Source: Leuctra nigra (taxonomy: Eukaryota; Arthropoda; Insecta; Plecoptera; Leuctridae). From it: a DNA stretch of 64,000 bases. Under the pieces are notes generated by a model that saw only the letters and a program-made list of their open reading frames with translations, was not told where the DNA came from and searched no databases. The DNA is taken from NCBI GenBank assembly GCA_934045905.1, contig OW203771.1:17659701-17723700 (forward strand), written 5' to 3'. This document shows positions 39,953-52,900 of this stretch, piece after piece (the first letter of the stretch is position 1; each line of letters starts with the position of its first letter). The translations under genes and the position numbers were made by a program.

Positions 39953-40925
39953 TCAGAAGGGCGGCGAAGAAGTGTCCGGCCGGAGCTGATTCGTGTGCAT
40001 GTCGTCATAGGCTATCGTGAAGACACTCTTCTTCTCCAGCAGCTGTTGGTTCTTCCTCTTCTTGTTGCCGGCGAGCATCGACGACATCGCGATCCCCGAG
40101 TCGAGGTCGTCGTCGAACGACGGCAACCCCAACACCTTCCCGCCGAACGCCTTGATCTTGTCGCGACTCTTCGACAAGAAACCCGGCTTCTTCTCCGCGC
40201 TGCTCGAGTCGGAGTTCTTGATGATCACCATCTTGGGCGGTTTACTCTTCAACCCCTTCGTGATCTTATCCCTGTACTCGGGCTCCAGCGTCTGAAACTC
40301 GTTACAGATCGCCGATTGGCTGATCCTCTTCGTCGCGCTCGTCTTCTTGTTGTCGTCCTCGTAGAACCGCAACTCGGCGCGTTCCCGTTCCCTCTCCCGT
40401 TCCTTCTCGCGCTCCCGCAGCTCGCGCTTCGTCTTGTACCACTCCATGTACCGGGAGGACTTCTTCGGACTCCGGGTCTCCAGAGACGGAGTCGATCTGC
40501 TCCAGTTGTTTCTGGAGAGCGTCGAACCGAAACGTCGTCTCTTCGGTACGTCCGAAGTGGATTGCCGTCTACCTACGGAACCGATGGAGTTCCTCCTTCC
40601 ATATCCATTACTTCCCTTCTTAAGTATCGACGAGTACTCCGTCCTTCCTGTCCGTCCGTCTGCCTTCTCATCGGGGTAAACAGCATCGGACATCGACCTC
40701 TGTCTCAAACTACTGATGCTGTTCTCGGCCTCCAGGATCCTGCGTATCTCCTCTTCCTGTTGCCTCTCTGCCGACGACGCGTCGCTGAATCTCAGGTCCT
40801 TCAAGGAGACCGACTTCCTTGTCTTATCGTCGCGGTCAAAGTCGCCGTCGAGGGAGTCTGGAGGCGTGTCGACGGTCTCGAAGCTGCTCGTCCCGAGAAT
40901 TGTTTTCTCCTTCACGAGGCGTCTC
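39953..40925 (-). CDS. Cadherin gene, terminal coding exon (323 residues plus stop)
   Basis: It starts after CTCAG (AG plus G makes Arg) and ends with TSSPPF and stop. It is rich in Ser, Arg and Lys, with many short phosphosite-like RRxS patches and a REREKERERERER charged helix near the middle, probably disordered or coiled. A plus-strand frame of 338 codons is open opposite, but it is a shadow: it lacks splice or family support. Confidence 0.88.
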
Positions 40926-43900
40926 CTGAGAAGAGCAATGGAACAAACTTTAAAACTGTGTTTTAAATATGTGTGCACTTTGACAAATTAAAAAAGGTAT
41001 TTGAACGAAACAGATTGGCTGCGCTGGTCAGATTCCTTGACAATAAATCCTTGCTTTTATCAATGAAATCAGAGCTCATCTACTCGAGTTAGAGGACACG
41101 TTAGCATTAACTTCATCAGAGTATGCCATAAAATCATTATCTGCCAATCGGTGTCTTTCAAATGCTGTTTTTACTTTGGCCAAGTGTACCAAACCAACAA
41201 ATCATACATAAACAAGTATTACATCAATTTTGTTTAATTTATATTTGAGGAAAACGGTGAGAGGAACGCGTTGATGAACAAGCCTTGAATGCAAATTGTA
41301 TGCTGTGTAAATGTTGCTGCTCAATATACCTTGGAAACAGAATGTGAACACACACGTTATAATATACCACATTTTAAATTATCTAGATAGCTCTGCTTTT
41401 CAAAAAATTTCAAATGCAGTACCGTGATCCTCATATCTATTAGTGTTTTTCAACAATGGATCATAACATGAATAGATATTAGGATCACGGTACTGCATAT
41501 GAAATTTTTTGAAAAGCAGAGCTAACTTGATAATAAAAAATGTGGTCTATTTGAAGAAAGCGATCAAGGTGCGGTGCATAATTCCTTCGCGATCAAACAA
41601 ATTCGACAAATATCTCAAAATATGCTTACAATGTGAACTATAACTCTTGAAGTTCTTGATCGTCTGAAAATGTGCAAAATCTGATAAAATATTGGTCATA
41701 TAATGATTAATGACCATGCAATATAGAACTTGATCGGACAAACGGTTATTTTCAATATTCAACATAATATAGAAGAATAAATCTTAAAACTTAAAACGCA
41801 AAATTGCTCTATGAGAACAGACCTTTACGTTCGCTACGTTCGCTCACTATTTCTTAGAGCAAGGTATTAGGTATTAGGTAATGATGCTTATAGTCGATTC
41901 TGAACTAAGACACACTCATTGTTCTCGTTTTATAATGCATACCGTAAAATCATTTGCTCTCATTGTATCCTCGACCATGTATTGCCCATTGCACCCTGTA
42001 GGCTTAGCTCTTAGCAGGTTCTTCTAACAGCCTCATGCTCAGAAGAATTTCTAGATTTATCGACGCAAGTGCCCAGAGTCTACTGGATTCCGTCCATAAG
42101 ATTATTAGCACACGGTCTTGTGGTGTCGAGGACTAACATCCGCAAATATCTACTTGCGGACACAACTTCTTTTGAGCATGAGGCTGTTAGGGTTATAAAG
42201 ATTCGTTCCAAAAAATTAGACCTTGAGTGGGTGAAGAAGAAGACACATTTGAGGGCCTATTGGCTCTGTGGCAGAGCTGATGCAGAGAGCTTTCCACAGC
42301 TGAGGTATGTTTTGACACTGTTAGGTTTTTACTATAGGGTCAGGTCCATTGTAAGTGAGAACAATGAGTGTGTCTGCGTATGAAACGGACAGTAGTTGAG
42401 AGGAGTCATGAAGATGTACCTGAGCATGGACGACTTGGTCTCCGAGTAGCTCAACGGCGCGTCATCCTTGCGCTCCGCGGCGTCCAGCGTGCTCTCCGTC
42501 TCCTCCAGGATCGGCGTCTTGATCTTGTGTCGCTTGGAGCCGCGCTTGACGACGCCGGCGCCGCGCAGCGTCGGCTCTCTGACGCGCACGTGGCGCCGCC
42601 TGGTGGTGGTGTGGTAGCGTCGGATCCAGCGCCCGGTGCCAGCGATGTCCGTCGTCGGGACCTCGTCGACCTCGTCCTCGGTGTAGGAGCCATTGTCGCT
42701 GCGAGTGCTGCGGAAGAAAGACAGTTGTTTATCTGGTACTGACGGTCGATGTACCAAAACTACAATTCCTCAACGGAATTAAATCACACTATAAATATGT
42801 ATAAAAGAGAAGGGGGGGAGAGGAAACCCGGTTCCGGCATGTAGCCTACTCCTTTGAAAGATACCAAGGGGGCCAACGGCTTAACGTCCCATCCAAAGGA
42901 CGGTGTAACATTAACAACACGACTCAGGCCTTCAAAAACCCGCGCCGTCCACAGACCCATTACGACAGGTTCAGGCCAAACGCGTTAATTGTTCAAAATG
43001 TATCAGTTGAGCTGAGACTTGTCTAATTGATCGAGACACATGCAAACTTCGTTATTACAATAGATTGACTGTGACAGAAGGAGGCCATTTATCTTCAACT
43101 TTTCTCGTTTCTTCTTACCCGCTTTGTGCCTATTCATCGGGCACGTGAGCCGTAGCGTTTCATACTCACTCTTTCAACAGAGTCAGAATGCATTTACAGC
43201 ACTGACACAATATCTTTGCTTACACCATCGATCTACTACAGGGATAGTTCAAGCTATTATTTAGAACCTGTTTACTTGACTCAATAGATCTATTTTGTTT
43301 TCATCCCGCAAAAGATTTTGCTTCAACCGATATCACCTAAACGTTGCTTGAACTATCTTTGTAGTAATTGATCGCTGCTTACTGCTTCTTCAGCTTTTAA
43401 TCAAAGCTTAGGTATACTAACTATAAATAACTATTAATAACACTTATTAATACTATGGTGAGTTTAATACAACAGATCAGAGCGTTTATATTTTAAACCT
43501 CCCTAACATTTTGTATCAATGAATGTTAAATGACTGGAACGGTAAAGAAAAATACCGTCTGTCAACGAGAATAATCGACTTCTACCACGCAAAGAAATTG
43601 TTGTGAATTCTCACTATTTTGAGCTTTTTACACGATTTTTATGGTTCAAAAGTATTCTAACGAGCTACAAATGTTTACTTAGGTCCAAAATACTTATAAT
43701 AATGAAGAGATTTAAAGTAAAACCTGGCGTTTTTGTTAGAGGGGAATGGAAGGGGAATGGAAGTCCAACGTGCATGGAACTAGCTTCACACATATATAGA
43801 AGAGGTGGGGACACTTCAATGCATTACCATTGGCAATCTTGAATACGAATTATAGGGGAATTCATGTTAGAGCAGCTGGCGCTCTATATGTTGTGTGGCA

Positions 43901-46900
43901 GACATAATAACTAATTTAAGCTTGCAATTCGTTCCAAAATTCAAATATAGTTCCACTGTTCACTACATGAGCGCCACCTGCTCAAATGTAATTTCTCAAA
44001 ATCCATTGGAATCCATTGGTCAATTCCCCATGGAGCTGGTATCACCAAGAATGTCCAAGTGTCCCCACCTCTCCTATATATGTGTGAAGCTAGTTCCATG
44101 CACGTTGGGAAGTCTGCAACTATATCGCACTAACCGCCTCCTGGGGAAGTCCGTCTGCGTGGCCGTGTCCTTGTCCGTCTGCGTCGCCATGGTCACGTGT
44201 CCCGGCAGGCTCTGCGTCTCATCCCTCCGCCCCTCCTCCTCCTCCAGCAGCCGGCGCAGCAGCAGTTGCTGCAGCTGCTCCGTGCTCGTCAACACCGGTC
44301 CGGGGGAGTCCTGTGTCGCCTGGTGGCTACCCGACGCCTCGCCAGTGTTGCGACGTTGATCCTCCATGAAGCGTCGCATGATGATCTCCTTGCCCTGTAA
44401 CACGAGCAGTTGTCAACACCGGTCCGGGGGAGTCCTGTGTCGCCCGACGCCTCGCCAGTGTTGCGACGTTGATCCTCCATGAAGCGTCGCATGATGATCT
44501 CCTTGCCCTGTAACACGAGCAGTTGTTAACACCGGTCCGGGGGAGTCCTGTGTCGCCTGGTGGCTGCCCGACGCCTCGCCAGTGTTGCGACGTTGATCCT
44601 CCATGAAGCGTCGCATGATGATCTCCTTGCCCTGTAACACGAGCAGTTGTCAACACCGGTCCGGGGGAGTCCTGTGTCGCCCGACGCCTCGCCAGTGTTG
44701 CGACGTTGATCCTCCATGAAGCGTCGCATGATGATCTCCTTGCCCTGTAACACGAGCAGTTGTTAACACCGGTCCGGGGGAGTCCTCTGTCGCCTGCCAG
44801 GTGTTGCTTTGCGGTGTTTGTTGCTTTCCTCCTACAAATCGTTGCTTTCGCTGAAATAAAAGTATGTAGGTACTACATCAATTCATGAAAAAACAATCAA
44901 TGCATGCATATTGAGCAAACCCCATCGAACGCAAGGGGCGAAAGTCGGGTTGTCTTTGTTGATAGTTTTAGTAACAGCACAACTTATCGCCAGAGAGCAG
45001 AAACTCTTCTGCTCGGTTTGGTCAAAACAATCACATAGATCGAAGAGCAATCCAAATTCTCCAATACGCAGAGCAGCGCCGGTCACAATGTTGATGTAGG
45101 TTGAACAAATTCATCCTCGGCGATGTTCCGACGCATCTGATTGGTCGCGCACGACGGTCACGTGACATGTGTTACCTGTCTCGGCACCAGCGTCATCGGC
45201 CTCGCGTCCTGGTTCAACGTGTACTCCTCCTGGCGGCCGCGCGTCAGCAGGCGGAGGATCTCGGCGTTGCCGTCGCGGATGTAGAACTGGTCGCGCCGCG
45301 CCGCCGCCGCGGTGCTCAGGTCGACGCCGCCCTCGTCGTCCTGGCCGCCGGGACGCCGATACCCGACGTCCGAGCCTGGGACGAGAGGTTCAAACATTGA
45401 CGACCCAAGTGTGATTTACTTTTCGTGTGAAGCTATTATTAGAACAATCAGTTTTTATGACATATTTTTGAGTTGTTTGACATTGTGAATGAAATTTCTA
45501 TGCTTCTATCGCATTTGACAGTTTCGCGATGATGATGTGAGAAGAATGGAGATAATATGGAATATGTCGACGGTGGAAAGGAAGCGGTTTTGGCCTTTTA
45601 CTAGGGAATGTTCTTCTTGAGATTTGTATAGATTATTATCGTTTAACGGCGCTTCAACGACAAGGCTAGCGCACATTAATTTTTACTTTTAACTTTGTTG
45701 ATCATAAGTGGAGGACATGGGGAGTGGTCGACCTAACAGACCCGATCCGGGGGTGTCTGAAACTGGTGGGATAGCTAGTTCAGAATTCGGGCAGACCGAG
45801 GGGGGAGGGGGGAGGAGGCTTCGGGCCGGTGGGACCCGATTTCAGGGGGATTACCATCTCGAGGGAGTCCATCGGGGGCAGTTGCTTCTTGTCCGGGCTC
45901 TCTACTATAACTGTTTTATTCCCGATTCGTTGCAGTGTCAATCCATAGCCGTGTCAGATTCCGGAATGGAAGAGGTACCCTGTGAAAGTGGCTAGTGTGA
46001 TGTTGGAGTCAACATGTGATGACGTCACTCACCTCGCTCCACCTCGTGACGTCGCATGGAATCCTCCTCCTCCTCCTCCGAGGTCTGCCGCGTGGCCTGT
46101 CTCATGTCACGTGGCTGCAGCAAGCGAATCTGTTAAACACAGCAATGGTCCAGTGTATCAGGTCATGTCCAGTCCAGTAGGTTTCAAAATGGCACAACAA
46201 GACAGATTGGATGATGGTATGGGTTTTGAGTTCACCGCAATGATCATTGAAAGAGATTTAGGGCATTTGCTTCTAAGGTACTCCTAAGATACTCCCAAGG
46301 TACTCCTACAGTTTATTCTTAGCGCAAACATACTCATTGTTCTCGTTTTTTATGTATTAGGGACACTTACAATGGACCCAACCCTATAGTAAAAACCTAA
46401 AAGTGTGAAAAGCTGTAGAAACCTCTCTGTATCAGCTCTGCCGCAGAGCCAATAGACTCTCAAATGTGTCTTCATTTTCACCCACTTAAGGTCCATTTTT
46501 TCGGAACTAATCTTTATTACCCTCAGTGAGCTAAGAGCTACAGGGTTGTAAACGACCTTAAACAAGGGATGGGTCGTGGATACAATGAGAGCAAATGATT
46601 TTACTATACTTTATAAAACGAGAACAATGAGTGGTGTCTGCCCTAAGAATAAACCGAGTACGTCCCGAGGGTAGGAAGGGTGGTCGCGGAGAGATTATCA
46701 AGCGCAGGCAACATACATGTATGTATAGGAAAACATTCATTACTTTATGGGAGTACGCTGCAAGTAGATTGTCTTGTTGTTCTGGACCCACAACGCCTCG
46801 ACTTACCGTGGGGAACTCGGCGTCGAGGTCCTCCAGATAGACGTCCCTGTTCTGGATGCGCGGCTCCCTGGCGAAGGCGATGTTCCTGTTCTCCACGGCC

Positions 46901-49900
46901 CTGTCCCTGTCCCTGTCCCTGTCCCGGGCGAACACCAGCGCGGGACCGTCCCTCAGGCGCAGGTTCTGATGCGTCTGATGCGGCTGCAAGAACCAGACAA
47001 CTTCACGCACTGATCGCCAGGAAACCAAGCACTCTGTTCCATTCAGTCTTGAATCCTCGTTAACATGAACATAGATAGCATAGGATGAGCATAGAAGAGT
47101 ATAGGATTACTCACTACAGCGAGGGCTCCAGACGACCTTGATATTTGCTGTTAATTCATGTTTTCTAACTGGGCTAATGGCGACAGATGAATTATTGTAT
47201 TGACTATTTGAGAGATGATGATGATGAAAGAAGAGAGATGGAAAGAAGTTAGAAGGCAGTAGGGCCCACTCTATCGTACTTCCCACTCTTTCTTATCTAC
47301 TGCAGAAACTACCTGTTTTTGCAATAATGGTTTCCAACCACGCTATACGTATCCAAACCCAGTGGTACGTTTGACAGATCAGATCAGATTTTTGATCTGT
47401 GCATTTTTGTAACTTAGTGAAGTGTAAATAAGGCAAGGGATTCCTCTTCATATTAAATATTTCTCCGGAGTCCAGGATTTCATCGCCCAAGAAATCATTA
47501 ATGCTATCAAATACCTATCGTAAAAATAAGACGAATGTCAGCTATTCTGAATGGTGCATGAAGGAGTATTGATGCAAGCTATGATAGCACTGTGAGATTC
47601 CCATCATGACTTCCCATCATGTTTTGACTGCCCACTCCGATCACTCACCGGCAGACTGCTGATGGACCTGCGATCTTCATTGTACTGCTGATGGTAGTCC
47701 TGCGCGTGCGCTCTAGTCTCTGTCGTCAGCTCCAGAGGGCGCGCGTTGCGTCTGTTGAACCGCCATTGCTGCTCCTTGATGTCAGCGCTCCACGCCTCCC
47801 GGCGCCCATTCTGCACACCAGCTGATACAGAAAACACCGAGTTCCAGATCATTCTGCTGTACAATCTGCCACTTTCATTAGGTAATATACGCAGTCCCGA
47901 CTCGAAGCAACCAGCATTGCATAGAGGGCAGTTGAGTTGCCTAACCCCCTGCAAAGATCAATCAGTTTCTATCTAATGTATTGACATGATCTGGCTCACT
48001 GACAGGGGCGTGCAGTGCAGCCTAGGCAAACTAGGCACTGCCTAGCCAGGCAGTTGACATCCTAAGCCTAATTTTTATTTTACCCAATAATATTTTATTT
48101 TCATTGAATGTATTTTGTAAAATGAACGTACTTTATGGTATAATATGCGCGAGATGCTTAATATACACATATAGAGCGTGGCCAGTCGTGCCCGCCAAAA
48201 TTGCGATTTTTTAGGAAATGTTTTTAGAACAGCTAGTAGCGAGGACTAGGTTAATCTATCTACGCGCCTGTGTTATTGTGGACGGGGAGGGGAGGAAGAG
48301 TCGCACTCGCATTGTGACGTCACTCACGTCGCGTCATCAGACTGAACACCTACAACTGATCTCCATCTCTCTCGCACTAATGTTTCAAAGATGTATCTCT
48401 CTTCTCTCTTTAACCAATGCTCCAACGATATCTTTCTTCTCCCTCGCTCCAACGGAAATGCTACTCGGCTAGAACAGGCGATAACCTTGGGCCGAGGCAA
48501 GCTCAAAAATGCAAGTAAAGCATAAAATGTCCTCAACTCGGTATTAAAAATAAGCAAATGACACAGTTCGTTCACAACTCTCATAGGGTAAACATAATAT
48601 TGCACACATTTTGTGAAGTAAAATGAGATTGTGTTGTTAACTTGTTGTTATTATGTTGTGTTGTGATTTCAATTGACTTTGACTTTGATATTTCTATGGT
48701 GCAGTTTGTTGACTGCTCTCATCGATGTTAGATATTCAAAGAAGTTTATAATTTGGACCCCACCGATGGCTGCCACCTTAGCGCGGTGGTGGGGTTTGCG
48801 TTGGCCAATGATCCATTGCAGCTACGCCGGCGAGCATATGCTCATGAGTAAGGGTTACCCATGCCGGACAGATCAGTGGTGAGGCCCAGACCAAGAGCAG
48901 CCAGGGTCGGCCTAACCATGCCCTCCCTTGAATTTGCGGTCCCCTCGGGCCGGCCTCCCCCCTCGAGATGGTGATCCCCCTGAAAACGGGTTCAGCCGGC
49001 CCGAATCCTCACACCCCCCGGTCCGTCCCCATTCCGGCCTGGCCTTCCCACCAGTGCTGGACTCCCCCGGATCGGGCCCGTTAGGTCGACCCCCTCCCAT
49101 TGCCCTCCAATTATGATCAACAAAGTTAAATATAACAAATAATGTGCGCAATATAACCTTGTCGTTGACGCGCCATTAAACAAAACTAATCTAATCTATA
49201 ATTTGGAAGATTTGGGAAGTGAGTTCTGATTGTGTTGTGTCGAATTTTGATTTCGATTGCGCTGGACATTGTAATTATGGCATTCCCATGCGTGTGTAAT
49301 CAGTTGGATTAGTCGTTTATTTTCTCGTGTCTAAGGATAGACAGAAATGCAGCGCCATCGGAAAGTTCACAATCAAAGTTTTTCAACACAAGGTGAGAGA
49401 TTCCATCAAAATTATTGCATTTATCAGGATTAAAATATTTTCGGTAAGAAAAATTCTGTTGGTTAATTAATGCTATAAAAAATTATAAATTAGTAATTTA
49501 GTCGGCGGGGGGGGGGGGGGGGGACGAGGTGTCTAGTCATGCTGGAAAACCACCGCACGCCCCTGCTCACTGAGCCTCTAGAAAAAAATGTGTCAACTAA
49601 TCGTGATACCTGCTTAGCATGGGCCGGCCTATCCCTGGCCATGATATGCAGGTATCACCATTAGTTGACACCGACGTAGTTGATCTCTAATGCGGAAGGT
49701 AGGCAACACAACTGTCATCTGTGTATTGCGGGCTTGCGTGCCAATGCTCGCGTGCCATGGGGTTTCCTGGACCCCTATTTTCAAGTGCTCGTATAATCGA
49801 ACGTGACTTCAAAGTGGCTTTATTCCGAACTATATAGCATTTAATCTGCCACGTCAGTGTATTATTTTGTTTGGTCTGACGTCAGGCGGCCATGAATCCG

Positions 49901-52900
49901 TACACTAGGCATTCTAACTTCTGACCTTGACGGTTCACGAGTAAGAGGAGTGAGTTGAGATCGAAGTTGTCTACTGACCTTGCACTGACTTGGTCTCCAT
50001 GCCAGGACCTTGTTCGTTGATGACAAGATGGACGTTCTCCTCGTGACGCGTCTGCGGCTCGCCTCTCTGCGCATGCGTCCTGAGTACAAACCAGATTACT
50101 TACTGTATGATAGTCATAATGCTAAGGATCTGTTTGCAAACGTCAATAGACAACATCATAAACTATCAGAGCTCTCTGGCGGGAGAAATATCGGCGCGCA
50201 TTGCCTATCGGGTACCTGGTTCAACCCAACTGCAGTCTCTACGCGTAGTCTGTATCCATCTCATAATATTAGGTATAAATTCAAGTCTGTACGACATTGA
50301 ATAAATGAAAACTATTTGAACAACTTGTTTTTAGGTGTAAACAAATCCAGTAATTACGAATAAAATATAATATCGGGACATTTCCACGTCAATTAATGAG
50401 ATAATGGTGAATTTCCTTTTGAATGACGCTCCTCAGCCAATGAGAGGCGAGCATTCTGCTCTGGAGCTGAAGACTGTAGGTTAGTCACGCCCCAAATGCA
50501 CCGCCATATTATGGTTTCCGCGCATGCGAAGTAGGTTTGTGATGTTGTCTATTACAGCACGATTCGCTGTTTTAATAACATTCGAAGAAGACCAATAATG
50601 ACATTGTTTAGTGTGTGACGTACTTGGGATCCACGTATAGAGGGCAGCACGGACAAATGCAGCAGAGCAGCAGTAGAATGATGATCAGGACGATCAGGAA
50701 GGCCAGGATCATTAGGATCCAGAACAGAACGCGATTCTCTGCTCGGTATTCCATCTGAAACAAGTACACAATGAAGACGTTGACATTGCAGCAGACATTA
50801 CTCTGACTTGCCTGGATCACCAGATGGAAACAGAATGAACGAATAATAGTAAAAAGTCTGAAGTTGATATCGGAATGAATCATATGAATCAGGAGAAATA
50901 AAATACTCTTGTCTTGACTCACACACGTAATCTCTTGTCAAGTAGGTAATAGAAAATAGAAAATATAGATATAGGTATAGAAAATCCGTGGGATATGTAA
51001 GTCTTGGGCTGCAATCGTGTAAAATGATAACTTCCTTGTTACGGTGCCAAGTCCCTAGAAGGCCGTGAATAACATTGAGATGAGAAGCTTGTCGCTTCGA
51101 CAAGGGAGTTGTCATTTACACGATCGCAGCCCTGGTCTTAGTAACTTGACAGAAACTTTCAACAAGAAGCATCAAGTTGCTCTCAACTCAAAATGACTTG
51201 CACCCGATCTGTGGATTGTAAAAGGATTATTTTTGCTGTCCCCTACTTTGCCTGGGTACGCACATTGTCTCATTGTTATGCCGAGCTTACTCTTAGAATA
51301 AGCTCCCTAGAGGGTTCTCAAAATACTTTTTTTAAGAAAAGTTAAATCCACATATCTCTTGCTGGCCACATTATGTAACCTTGAAACTAATCTCATGAGG
51401 AATGGAACTATCATCAATAACGTCTTCCAGACACCCTCAGTATACAGGAGAGAAGTTCTGCACCCTTATTTAATATCCATTTAGGCTTTGACTTCAGTGG
51501 TGGACTAGCATGGTTCTCCTAGTCCAAGGCTAGTCCCGCAATGTTATTGATATACTATGACCAGAGGTGCGATCACATAAAATGATAACTTCCTTGTCGC
51601 AGTGACAAGTCCCTAGAAGGCCGTGAATAGCATTGAGTGAGAAGCTTGTCACCGTGACAAGAAAGTTATCATTTTATGTAATCCCACCCCAGGACTTCAA
51701 ATGACCGTACTAGTGGTTTGTGATATTAAATAAGGGTCCTGAACCATAAAGTGGGTAAGAAGATTGGACTCACCACAGGAGCGATCGTCTGATTCTTCTG
51801 CAACTTCTCTTGCAATTGGCTGACGTCGACCAATGAACTGCCGTCATACAGAATAGTGGCGACCACCACACTCCTGGACGAATCAAATACAGAGTTACAA
51901 TCGATACTGAAGAGACGCTGGAAGAAGTTGATCAACACGTGGCCGTGTATTAAGACTCATGGTCAAGGAGAGGGACTTTTCCGAGAATTGGAGGATGTAT
52001 ACCGTCTGCGTGATAAATATAGGAGGAAACATAGATATTGAACAAGACATGGAGAGCAGGTTCCAGAGTTAGCCAGCGTTCCACCATACTTGGTTATAAT
52101 GTGTGCACGGGGAAACGATTGTTTCTATAAATCAATTACTTTGAAACGATACTGAATTTTAATATTTAGCATAATTGCATCCACCTAAAGATAATGATCT
52201 TAGCCTTCTGCCGTTTGATAAGTTAAATTGGGTCATGTCTTCCACGACGAATTAATGTTCATTCCCAATACATTGCGGCTCTTGCGAGCGGCGAAATAAT
52301 GTAGCAATCGACCAATAGCAACACAAATAATGGGAAACAAGTTGAACAGTCAGCGTGGCAGTTTGATTTTGTCTTCGTTATTGGTTTATATTAGCAAAGA
52401 CACCTTTCCTGTCAAACGGCAGAAGAAGGGAGCGTAAGGAGCGCTTGAAGTGTGTGAGAGTCAGCCCCTGCAATGTCTTACTTCTCGTGGTCCTCTTCTC
52501 TGGTGGACAGATGGTTGTCGGCCGGCGGCAAGTAGGGCAGCACCTCCTTGATGTTGACGCGGCCCCCCGTGATGCTCGCCAGCATGTCCTCGGTGCTCTG
52601 GATGTCGGGACGGACTCCGTTCACGATGAACTTCATCGTCCGCGCGCGCGTCTCCGGCGGGTACACGCGCACGGAGGCGTGCGACCAGCGGTGCGGCACT
52701 CCTGGTGGCAGTGACAATATGTTAGTTCATCGTGTGCGGCACTCCTGGTGGCAGTGACAATATGTTAGTTCATCGTGTGCGGCACTCCTGGTGGCAGTGA
52801 CAATATGTTAGTTCATCGTGTGCGGCACTCCTGGTGGCAGTGACAATATGTTAGTTCATCGTGTGCGGCACTCCTGGTGGCAGTGACAATATGTTAGTTC

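Noticed and set aside
39950..40966. 338-codon open frame on the plus strand
   Set aside because: It lies opposite the GC-rich terminal cadherin exon, has Leu/Arg-rich shadow composition, and no splice or family support. The minus frame is joined in phase to eleven other exons.
44327..44753. Several overlapping minus frames with repeated peptide MLQGKEIIMRR or LTTARVTGQGDHH
   Set aside because: They arise from the tandem acceptor array read in different phases, not from separate genes.
47811..47821. Alternative acceptor at 47811-47812 for the cadherin exon ending at 47649
   Set aside because: It would start the exon in phase 0, while the upstream exon ends in phase 1 (CAA-G|gtcagt). The AG 11 bases further upstream restores phase and has a better pyrimidine tract.
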